Origin: Aplectana chamaeleonis
Lineage: Eukaryota > Nematoda > Chromadorea > Rhabditida > Cosmocercidae
Length of the DNA stretch: 64,000 nt
Reading direction: 5' to 3'
Assembly: GCA_029168955.1 (NCBI GenBank)
Contig: JAPDOI010000133.1
Coordinates: 366,001-430,000, forward strand
Positions within the stretch are counted from its first letter, which is position 1. Each line of letters starts with the position of its first letter. The notes below the pieces were generated by a model, which saw nothing but the letters and a program-made list of their open reading frames with translations, did not search any database and had not been told where the DNA came from. Made by a program: the position numbers and the translations under genes. Positions 10,730 through 19,470 of the stretch are shown in pieces.

Positions 10730-11180
10730 CGTTATCGCGGTAGAATCGCGGTGTTATCGCAGCGGCCCAAATTATTGATCTACTTCAATTATAAACCATG
10801 CGGCAATCACACAGCTGTCGAGAACCGCGGTACTCTGAGAAATATTGCCGCGACTCTCCCGGCTCGGTGCCTTCAATGCAGAACCGCGGACGATTCTTCA
10901 TTGATTCTTCACCAAATCGCGGTAAGGTCGCGGAATAGTTCCGGGGGAGTCGCGGCAGAGTTACGGAAGCTCGACCCACGGAGAAATCGCGAAAGAGTCC
11001 AGTGTCGCAGGGAGTTGCTGGACAGCCCCGGATCGTGGTGGAGTCGCGGGGCAAGAGCGGAAGAGTCGCGGCAATGTATCTCAGAATTGGATCGCGTAGC
11101 GGAGGAGTCTCTTGGACAGTTTATGGTGATGTTTGGGAAAATTTCGCGGGATTCCACCGGTCACAGAGATAGCGCTGCCC
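10730..11180. repeat. CGCGG-rich repeat block
   Basis: Dense TCGCGG/CCGCGA words on both strands (GGTAGAATCGCGGTG, GTTATCGCAGCGGCCCAAATT at the left; GATAGCGCTGCCCAAATTTT inverted at the right), so the block is roughly palindromic. All six frames carry moderate open stretches, the expected artefact of few AT-rich stops. Related blocks: 1580-1700 and 34690-34920. Confidence 0.55.
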
Positions 11181-11287
11181 AAATTTTAAGTGTCTGGGCT
11201 ACCATCTGTTCTCCATTTTCTGTGAATGTCTAGTTCAAGTAGAAATATTCGAGCAGATTTTTCTCATCATTGTCCGCGAGGCGATAT

Positions 11288-11398
11288 TCATACTCCTCAA
11301 CGCCAGCGCCTCACGCGCCTGCCGCGTGGGCGTGGCCTCAGGTCATCCATTCTCCAATGCCACACCTGCGCGTCACGCGCTGGCTTCGAGGAGTATGC
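11288..11398. mobile_element. Short palindrome (CATACTCCTC ends)
   Basis: CATACTCCTCAACGCCAGCGCCTCACGCGC at the left pairs with GCGTCACGCGCTGGCTTCGAGGAGTATG at the right; about 110 bp. It abuts the CAG/CTG MITE at 11399. Confidence 0.65.
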
Positions 11399-11636
11399 TC
11401 AGGCGATTCTCGGCTCCGAGCCGCACGGAACAGGAATCGGAGCCGCCTGACAGTTCGGCTCTTTCTCCCAATCTCCGAGCTACTGCTGTTGCTGTTGGGG
11501 CCAACCGGAGCAGCCCGGACAGCAACAGCAGTGGCCGTGAGAGCAACAACAGTGGCCCGGACAGCAACAGAAGCCGACTGGCAGATTGGGAACACGAGCC
11601 GAACTGTTAGGCTGCTCGGGGCCAATAATCGCCTGA
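11399..11636. mobile_element. CAG/CTG palindromic MITE, copy 3
   Basis: Left end TCAGGCGATTCTCGGCTCC, right end GGCCAATAATCGCCTGA. The interior shows GGACAGCAACAGCAGTGGCC, repeated with variations, and GAACACGAGCCGAACTGTTAGGC. It ends 115 bp before the PAP2 start codon, so it may lie in that gene's promoter. Confidence 0.8.
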
Positions 11637-11750
11637 GAGTAACTCCTTATTGCTTCCCATGCATTCTTAAAACGAGGTATAGCTTTTATAGAATCCGCCG
11701 GGACATTTCTAACTGTCCATCATTTGGTCGTACTTTCACTTCTCGCAGTC

Positions 11751-14700
11751 ATGAACGGTGAGTTATTGCGCCCTATCAAAGTCTTCATAATCGATGCTAA
11801 TTGTTACTAATTGTATTCGTCAATTAGTTGTAATCTTTTCGTTTCGTTCATTTATTATTAATTAGTCGGTCAATTAACAATTGATCTATCACTTGATTAA
11901 TTACTAACTACTCAACTAATTAATTACATAAGTAACTAATTAAGCGAGCTAATTCATACTCTCCATTTGCAATGCTATCAATATTTTTGACTCGAAATGT
12001 TAGCGCGGTGGACGATTTGAGCTCACGTGGGATTCGATTGGCGTGATGGGGAGTCGTGCGTGGTGCTATTCCCATCACGCAGCTGCGCAGAAGACACACG
12101 CGACGCCGCGTTTGTGACGTTTAGTAGGTTCCCTCTACCAGTGCCTGCACAATTCACTAAATCTTCCGCAAAATGTTTTTATGGGGTTTTCCTCGCTGGG
12201 AATGCTTTTTTGGTTCATCTAGCCCTTTGCAACAATATATGAAGTCTGTACGAATTAGACTGTCCGCCCTCGCGTTCAGCGTGCGTGTCGCGCCGCCGTC
12301 TCGAATGCATTTATTCGGACAAGCCGTCACGCGTTTATAAACAGCTGACTTGGATAATATTAAATATTCGTCTAGTAATCCGGCTAATCGACTCCATGGT
12401 CTGAAAAATGCATACATATGTCACGGTCGCTCGACACGCGCGCCGACTGCGTGGGCGGGAAGTTGGGCCGTGTCCTTCGGACAGACCTTAATCAGGTGTG
12501 CTTTCGAAAGAAATCCTAGATCCAAGTTTGTAGCTGCTACGGAGATATCCAAAGCGGGTTATGGCTGGTTTTCGCTGGTGGGCTCAAAGGTATCCTGTGT
12601 TTTGGAGTAAATTTCTTTCCGTTCGTCGCGTGCTGCTGTGAGCGTATGATGCACCTCCTTCTCCCACCCACCATTTCTCACTGTTTCTACCCCCGTTCAG
12701 CGTAAGCGCGCGAAGAAACTGAGAAAATTCAGCTCCGAACTAAGGAGTATAATATCTTCCAGCGGGCGTAACCCGCCTAAGAATCTCGAAAATTGACAAA
12801 TAGACTTCAGATTTGTGTTCAGCACTTGAAATTATCCTCACAGTAAAATTTTCAGTTGGATCTGAAAGATCCATCCAACTGCCGTATACCCACTGTAAAC
12901 TACCGTAGTCTCTGGAAAATCGCTACAGGCTATAAAACGGCGAAATTCACATGGTTCCTACGCATGCTGGTGTGGAGCGGAGGTTAGAGACAGTGAGAGA
13001 GCGCAGGGCAGACGGAGGCCCAGACGTCGCACGCGCCGCTCGCGCCTTGAATAATGTGAATTACGACGTCTTGTAGAGGGTAAGAGGACCTTAGATTCGT
13101 GTTCAGCACCCCGACAACCTATACAGGGAAGTTTCAAGGCGAATCTGCCTTAGCGTTTAGGAAATCATCGAAAGTCGCCTTTTTGCCTCGAAAATCAACC
13201 CCACTGGGAGGTTTAGAATGAAACCTGTCAGGTTTTTTTTTGAAAATCTTTATACGGACCCCGGATCTGTGTTTAGGACCTCGAATAACCTCCAGAAAGA
13301 TGTTTCAGGCCAAATCAGAAAAAAATTCTTATATTTTTTCTGGCAACATTTTTTTGGCCTCATCCCGAGTAAATGAGCTGTCCCAAATAAGAAAACCCCT
13401 CTGTAACCCGGCTCGCAGATTCTCGTAGAAGCTGCGAACCTAGGTTTGAAACACTCTTGGAAGTGCATCTATAGATAACAATTAGAACAAAAATTAATTG
13501 ATCAATAATTGATAATTAATAACAATTAATTGTTCAACAATTAATAATAACAATTATATAACATTAACAATAATTGATCAATAATTAGAAAATAGTTGAA
13601 AACAGCTATTTATACACTGTTTATCTTGAAGTGCACAAAACACGGTCCGCCAATCGTCCTCTAATTGGCCCGCTAGTACCGTAGTATACGTCCACGACGA
13701 GTTCTCCCGGGTGGCAGGGGGTCGAGTGACGGCATTGACGAATCGATTGCTCTGCACACCGGGTGCACACACGGGTCTGCCGAGAACGCGTCGTGGACGT
13801 ACACTACGGTACTAGCGGGCCAATTAGAGGACTATTGGCGGACCGTGTTTTGTGCAATTCAAGATAAACACAGTATACTACTTTCCTTGTCAGCCAGCGC
13901 ACCCCCGTGGCCAGACTGTGATTTGACCGAAGCCAGTGCACCCCCGTTGGAAGACAGTGACGAAGAAGAAATAGAGTTCGGGCAGGAGGCTGAGGACTTC
14001 GAGGAGCCTGATGATCGTCCGTTAGCAAGTGAGAGGTCTTCTCTGGCCTTTTTTGAGGGCATTCTGAAGGAAAGTTCTGATTTAGGGGTTCTTCAATACC
14101 TTCGGCGTGTAGATAGGTCAGTCAGTAAAGCTGTGGTTGCTTCTGAATCTAAGAGGAATGCGCTAAAGTGGATTGAGTTTTCAGTAAGCACACATTTTAC
14201 CTTACAAGGGAACTACAATAACTCATAGTGACCATTCCAAATGAAATGTACTTTTTTAGAACCATTTTCGGACGCAAAGTCCGAATATGCCCATCGCAGC
14301 TGCCTAGACCCACTCTGAAAAAAGTTATGAGCGTTTTTTAAAGCTTTGCGGCAAGGTAAGGGTACCCCCATGGAATTTCAGGGTGTTTTTAAATTTTTCT
14401 CCGGATTTTGCTAAAAACATGTATGTAGGGGTAATCTGGGGTGCTGAACACGAATTTTGGGTTTGTTTGCCCAAATTTTAAGGTTTACTGTAGGTTACGG
14501 TAGGTAACATGCAATTTAGGAGGCAAAACCTACCTCAATTTTCTGATAATCGACAAATGGACATCAAATTCGTATTCAGCACCCCTAATAACCCCCACAT
14601 AGTAACTTTGAGACTAATCTGAGACCTTCACCAAACTACCGTATACCCACCGTAATCTACTGTAAGCTGTCAAAAATCGATAAACCGGCATCAGATTCGT

Positions 14701-17700
14701 GTTCAGCACTCCAAATAACCCCCAGAGAAATAATTTGAGCTTATTCTATAGTAGCACTCGGGAAATCGTCAAAAGTCGCCATTTGCCATCAAATTCTCCC
14801 CCGATGGGAATCTGTGAACGAATACAGTCGAAAACTGCGGAAAATCGATAAATGAACCTCAGATTCGTGATCAGCACCCCAAATAACCCCCCAGAGCGAA
14901 ATTTTAGTCAAATCTGGAATATTTTTCTAAAACGCTTCGAGAGCCCTCTAATTGGCATAAATAAACGCCCAACCGAAAATCCTTACAAGTCCAAAACGCT
15001 CTTGGTCTGCGCAAAGTTTGGAAAATGTTCCTTCACCCAAATTTTGCTTAGTGGGGTAATTTTAGGCGCTGAACACGATTATGAGGTCCGTTTCCGGATT
15101 TTCGTAAAAATAATGCGCTTTTTGGAGGGTACAATAGGCACGAAAGTCAGAGAAAAAATGCCTATACCTTTTTTTAGAGTGGGTCTAGGCAGCTGCGACG
15201 GGCATATTCGGACTTTTCGGCCGAAAATGGTTCTACAAAAGTGCATTTCATTTGGAATGGTTACTATGACTTATTGTGGTTCCCTTGTTAGAAGCAGTCT
15301 TTACGAGGCCGTTCCTAAGCCTGGAAATAACAGGTGAATGGCTATCCGTGGATAATTGGCAGCTCACTGTCGCTGGTTTGTGCGGTTAGCAGAGGATGGA
15401 ATCCAGAGATTCAGCATCGACTTGTCATACTCAACATAGGTGTATCGATTTTCATCGTATCACGTCGCGCAACCGCGTTTTATGACACTTTCTAGGGCTC
15501 TTAACGGATCTTATCCTGGTGGGCGTGCTCAAGCTCACTGTGCAACGACCTCGCCCCGGCTATAATATAGATGATCAGGTGAATGCAAGGAAAATATTCT
15601 GAGTTCAGATTATTCTTTAAACTCTATAATCGAATGTTCAGATGCTGGAAGCACCAGTGTTTGACGAGTTCTCATTCCCTTCAGGACACAGCTCCAGGGC
15701 AGCAATGTTGGCCACTATATGGTAAGGTGGTTTGTGAGAAAAGGCACTAATGTAGAAGGGGGGGGGGTGGCGGCTAGCGACCAACTATGCAGTGTTGAAC
15801 AGTCGCAAATTGAAGACACGCTACGCCAACAGTGCCTTGACGATTCTTTTTTTTTCTCTAGGATTAGGTTAGGGTGTCAGGGTAGGTGAGGGGTAAACCA
15901 ATTACAAAGTAGCCACACTCCCACAACCCAACTGTTTATAGGTTGATCACAGGCCTAAGCTTACCCAAAGCAAACCTTTCAACTGGCAGCTATACCATGG
16001 AATAAGGAGGAAAGGGTTCAGTGTAAATGTTGCGTTGTTCTAAAGGTGCTCGTCAGCTGAGGTCTCGCAGCGAAGTTACAGTATGTTGAACATTTTGAAA
16101 CCCCGCGCGGATCGATTCGACGTGTCCCTCTCAAGAGTTCCGCAGAGTTGAAACCGCGGCGTTGCTCGCAGCGACGAACAGCACTGGGTGATGCAATATC
16201 GATTACATTCGGCGACGATGGCGACCGACGCGGCGTGAAGGGCGACGAGGGGCACTTAGAGTGTATTGACGCCGCGACGGCCCTATATCACTGCCAGCGA
16301 GAGGCAACCGACGCCGCGTCGATAATGTTTCGAAACATTTCTGTCGCCGCGTCAACGCTGACGCTCGACGACCATCCGCCGGCCGTTGCAACTCTGCAGA
16401 CCCCTTCAGTGTCATCCTCCTGCAGCCGTCGCGAGTGGTCGTCTGCCAGCCATCTGCGTCTCCCTACTCAAGAGAATCGATTCTACGTAACTCCTCTACA
16501 CGCGTGATTCCATGGGCTAGATTCATCAACGACAAGTCTATAGTTCATCTTTAAACTTCGTAGAATCCCCAATGAGCCCTCGATGTTGACTATCACCAGA
16601 TGCGGAGCGGTGGGCGTCGGTGAGGTATAAGGCCGCCGTCATAGTCTGCCGATTGGCTGCGGCCAACCTGGTCGATAAGCATTTACAACATGCCATTCGG
16701 ATGGGTAAAAAACCTCGTGGTCCCGGTCGATATGCATGTAATACATTGCTAATTCAGGTTGGAAATCTCCCTGATGTGGCATGCCCTGCATCTGCAGGAC
16801 TAAGCCTATCTGGTCCGTCCTGATCCAGCTGTAGCCGTCCCTGTCGAGACATATGCAATTTATGGCTTACTGAGATGAGAAATCCCTAGTTGTGGCCGGA
16901 CCGAACAGGCAGAAATACGCTCGAGTACGCCTGCGAAATCAATAGGCATGTAGCCGCCTCACTGGGGGGCGGCACAAGACGGCGCAGGATCAGTGGGGAC
17001 AGGTGAAAACGGCTCAGTCTGGCCTTTGGTCAACGAGGACGGGGGCCCAATAGCGAGTCTTCGTTTTTGCCCGTTTCCTTGCAGATTTGGCATCTGAAGA
17101 ATTTTGTTTTGGTCGCTTAAGAATACCCTTGATGGGTGCTTTGCTTATCACATTTATGATGGGTGGCAAGGTCGAACACAAGCATTCTGCCCTTCGCTCT
17201 CTACATACCTTCTATTCGATGGCGAAATTTACAGTCCTTTCGCGTGCGTGTGCGGAGCGAGGAGAGGGACACGCACGCGAGCACACGCACGCAATTGGCT
17301 GGGTTGATTGCTGCTTGAAATAGAGGCTGGATTTGACCTCTAGTGGAGTGTAATGTGCACAGTCAATGCGACATTACTCAAACACCTATGGAAAACCATA
17401 TACATGAAATCTCGTATAGGTCCTACCTCAGACTTCGCAGGTGAGTCAGGGAATTTATACAACAGTTAGTCCTAGAATCAATAGGTATAGTGATTCTAAT
17501 TCAAATGAGTCCAATGGTAAATCTTCTTCAGTTCCGCCTTCTTCCCTCGGACCAGATTTGTCGTTATGACAATGTCAACGGTGGTTGCTTTGAGTCGCGT
17601 GGCAATGGGACGGCACTACTTCAGTGATGTGATCGGAGGTGAGTTTCGAGGAAGGGACACTTTTGAAATTGTCATTAGAAGTGATGTTTGATGTTGTTTC

Positions 17701-17789
17701 CAGGTCTCGCCCTGGGATGGCTTCAAGGATTGGCCGTGCTGGCTCTGCCTCGTGGCTTCAGCGCTTGGGTCCGGAGAGTTCTACGGTAA
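11751..17789 (+). CDS. PAP2-family lipid phosphatase (PLPP6/PLPP7 type), complete
   Basis: Seven exons keep phase: 11751-11757, 13894-14183, 15334-15439, 15496-15578, 15642-15721, 17532-17638 and 17704-17789 (759 nt, 252 residues). Exon 1 is only ATGAACG, just after a TTCTCGCAG acceptor that may serve trans-splicing. An acidic amino terminus precedes the membrane part. All three PAP2 signatures are intact: K147-x6-R154-P155 (KLTVQRPRP), P175-S-G-H178 and S210-R-x5-H217-x3-D221 (SRVAMGRHYFSD). The histidines and arginines form the phosphohistidine centre that removes phosphate from lipid phosphates at the ER or nuclear membrane. The segment YLRRVDRSVSKAVVASESKR aligns with the LLAIDLWLSKK region of human PLPP6, which acts on presqualene and isoprenoid diphosphates; substrate here is inferred from that subgroup. 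Introns 1, 2 and 5 are filled with repeats. Convergent with ric-19. Confidence 0.9.
11770..11960. repeat. TAATTA/ATTAGT-rich intronic stretch
   Basis: About twenty TAAT/ATTA words in 190 bp (CTAATTAATTACATAAG, TTAATTAGTCGGTCAATTAAC), starting 13 bp after the PAP2 exon 1 donor. It may be a low-complexity repeat; ATTA is also the homeodomain core, so an enhancer role is possible but unproven. A similar TAATTGATCAATAATTG block is at 13480-13600. Confidence 0.4.
12242..12490. mobile_element. MITE, GTCCGAATNANACTGTCCGCCCACGCGG family, copy 1
   Basis: Left AAGTCTGTACGAATTAGACTGTCCGCC, then GTTCAGCGTGCGTGTCGCG; right GACACGCGCGCCGACTGCGTGGGCGGG and TCCTTCGGACAGACCTTAATC. About 245 bp, inside PAP2 intron 1. 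Other copies: 23326-23583, 26960-27197, 28084-28324, 34261-34476, 52345-52537. Confidence 0.75.
12610..12745 (+). promoter_or_regulatory. CCGTTCGTCGCG / CTCCTTCTC block, copy 2
   Basis: TTTCTTTCCGTTCGTCGCGTG, GCACCTCCTTCTCCCACCC, TCACTGTTTCTACCCCCGTTCAGC and AAGCGCGCGAAGAAACTGAG follow the same order as copy 1. It lies in intron 1 of the PAP2 gene, 1.2 kb before its main exon. Confidence 0.4.
12780..13320 (+). repeat. Fragments of the GTGTTCAGCACCCC repeat
   Basis: Three units: CAGATTTGTGTTCAGCACTTGAAATTATCC (12810), TTAGATTCGTGTTCAGCACCCCGACAACC (13092) and GGATCTGTGTTTAGGACCTCGAATAACCTCC (13263). The same unit recurs inside the 14205-15287 element. Unit length is about 150-280 bp here. A TCCGGAGGTTAGAGACAGTGAGAGAGCGC purine block at 12975 has a relative at 47485. 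Confidence 0.5.
13612..13877. mobile_element. Near-perfect palindromic MITE, copy 1
   Basis: ATACACTGTTTATCTTGAAGTGCACAAAACACGGTCCGCCAAT at the left pairs with ATTGGCGGACCGTGTTTTGTGCAATTCAAGATAAACACAGTAT at the right, and GGCCCGCTAGTACCGTAGT with ACTACGGTACTAGCGGGCC. It ends 16 bp before the acceptor of PAP2 exon 2, so the polypyrimidine tract there abuts the element. A diverged relative is at 22059-22312. Confidence 0.85.
14205..15287. mobile_element. TTA-flanked TIR element filling PAP2 intron 2
   Basis: Terminal inverted repeats of about 120 bp: CAAGGGAACTACAATAACTC at the left, inverted in TTATTGTGGTTCCCTTG at the right; further in, GCAGCTGCCTAGACCCACTCT pairs with AGAGTGGGTCTAGGCAGCTGC. 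Both ends are flanked by TTA (14202-14204 and 15288-15290), a 3-bp target duplication typical of PIF/Harbinger elements. The interior is a degenerate tandem of AGATTCGTGTTCAGCACCCC and AATAACCCCCAGAG units, in both orientations, with no transposase. It makes up about 94 percent of the 1150-nt intron. Confidence 0.85.
16133..16402. mobile_element. GACGCCGCG palindromic repeat, copy 1
   Basis: CGCAGAGTTGAAACCGCGGCGTTGCTCGCAGCGAC at the left and GCCGTTGCAACTCTGCAG at the right; in between ATCGATTACATTCGGCGAC, GGCAACCGACGCCGCGTCG and AATGTTTCGAAACATTTCTGTCGCCGCGTC. A copy with the same landmarks inverted is at 48174-48398. In PAP2 intron 5; the 119-residue open frame across it is not coding. Confidence 0.7.
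16410..17530. other. Rest of PAP2 intron 5, nothing clear
   Basis: No exon with PAP2 homology is missing here: the TG|T junction between exons 5 and 6 is in phase. A GCGTGCGTGTGCGGAGCGAGGAGAGGG block at about 17238-17290 is a relative of the GCGTCTCCTTCTC blocks. Otherwise unassigned. Confidence 0.4.
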
Positions 17790-18159
17790 CCATTTGGTGC
17801 TTCATAGCTGGTTTGAGGCTATAGTCTTCAGCATTTTGTGATATTGTTATTGCTCATCTCGCGCCTCGTCTCCTGTTGGCAACGTGTATTAATCTCAAGT
17901 TCATGACCGTCGTCGGTTCTTTGCAGGCATAATTTATCACACACCTATGTTTTCGACTTCTCCGATTTTTAAAAATTTTCAATATATTGAAATTTTTACT
18001 TATGTTGTTTTATAAAGTTATTGAATATTTCTTGTAGTAATTTGTAACGTTTTTAACCTGTGATGGAGAATTCTTGCTCTACCTGACAACCAAGCGTGGG
18101 TCAAGGAACGCAAAGCCTCACGCAGGCGCCACGATTTCGATTCTGATTGTGACGCGTGC

Positions 18160-18450
18160 GTGTCCCTACCCCAGCCGCCGCATTCACTCATCCCACACCT
18201 CTTCGACTCAACAGGTCTACCTGCTCCCTACTACGCAGTCGAAGCGTGGACCGACACAGCGTGCACGTCAAGATTTCCACAAGTTACCCACAGAGCGCTG
18301 GAAGGTTGGTCTATGAGGTATAAACAGCTCTCACTTCGCCAAGCCGGTCTCGGTAATTTACATCTACGAAGTATATCCCGTCTCCTTAGAAACATATTCC
18401 GATGGGCTGGTCACTCCATGAGAAGATCAGACGATATTTCAATGACGTGT
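18160..18450 (+). pseudogene. LINE reverse-transcriptase 3' remnant
   Basis: A single open stretch reads VEAWTDTACTSRFPQVTHRA and later RWAGHSMRRSDD. The WxDTxxTxxxLxxTHRALER and RWAGHIMRR-type motifs mark the carboxy-terminal tail of nematode non-LTR reverse transcriptases. The upstream part of the element is missing, so this is a 5'-truncated relic about 370 bp past the PAP2 stop codon. It is a different lineage from the LINE at 59937-63209. Confidence 0.6.
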
Positions 18451-18529
18451 ATCAACCACGGGCAGGTTGCGCATCGACCGCGAGATGAGCAATGTTCAGA
18501 ACGAAACTCGCACGCGCTTGGCGCTCAAG

Positions 18530-18650
18530 CTAGCGCGGTTGTTGCGCAATATCTCGCGGTCAGTATACGTTGTCACGCGGTCGGTACACATTGTCACGCG
18601 GTCGATAAGCACTTCCACGCGGTCGTCGCGCAATGGCTCGCGGTTAGGCC
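18530..18650. repeat. 21-bp tandem repeat GGTCGGTACACATTGTCACGC
   Basis: Five to six imperfect 21-bp units: GGTTGTTGCGCAATATCTCGC, GGTCAGTATACGTTGTCACGC, GGTCGGTACACATTGTCACGC, GGTCGATAAGCACTTCCACGC and GGTCGTCGCGCAATGGCTCGC. Two more units stand inverted-flanked at 19025-19070, and GGCCAATGGTAT occurs beside both, so 18460-19110 is probably one foldback element. Confidence 0.65.
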
Positions 18651-19470
18651 AATGGTATACCTTGTCGCTGTCATGAGCGACAGTCATGACATTTATCACA
18701 AATCGTGGCAGGACCAGCATCGGAGCAACGGCACTGACCGTCGTAGGATAGGAACAGTTGTCGTGTGTCCGTGAAAAAATTGGTTCCAGGACTCGTGAAA
18801 GAGTCAATTCTGGGAGGTATAGTTAAGGACCTTTGACTTCGGAAGGATGAAGTCGCAGCGACGTGTCGCGGAGGGCTGACATACTGCAAATAAGCCGATG
18901 CCTGTCGCTGCCGCTGTGCGGCGCACTGCGACAACGACAGATTTAAAGGGCGGGAGGCGGTCGCTATCGCTGTGCAGAGCAACGCGACCGCGTGTCACAA
19001 AAGCATACCATTGGCCTTAGTTTGCATAGCCACGCGGTCGGTGCGCAATGCCACGCGGTCGGTACAAAACGGGATTTCTCGCTGGCGGTTGGCACGCTCC
19101 ATTGTTTGAGTGATAGTCAAGAAAACATGTAAATTATGAGCAAACATTGTATACAAAAGGATGTCAGGAAGGAGAAGTACCTGATCTATAAGCACTCAGT
19201 CAATGTATGCAGATCCGTGTCTCAGCCGAAACTCTTCCATTACCCAAAAAATATTGCATTTAAAATCAGGCTCTCAGGAAACTGATTTGTAATATTTTAT
19301 ATATTTACACTGCTGACGACGTCCGCATGACGGTTAATGAACCGAACACATTTAAAAATTAAAAATTTTAATTGTGACGTCACGAACAGCGCGCAGGCAG
19401 CATTCATGTGCGCACGTGGAAGCAGATCACAATATGACATGTACATACATATACCATAATCTATGAATAC

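Noticed and set aside
10751..11233. 160-residue plus-strand open frame in GC-rich DNA
   Set aside because: Composed of TCGCGG repeats, open on both strands, with no domain and no splice context.
16148..16507. 119-residue open frame in PAP2 intron 5
   Set aside because: Lies within a palindromic repeat that also occurs, with frame broken, at 48174-48398.
18496..18807. Pair of ~100-residue minus-strand frames at 18496-18982
   Set aside because: They arise from the 21-bp tandem repeat and its foldback partner and lack any homology.
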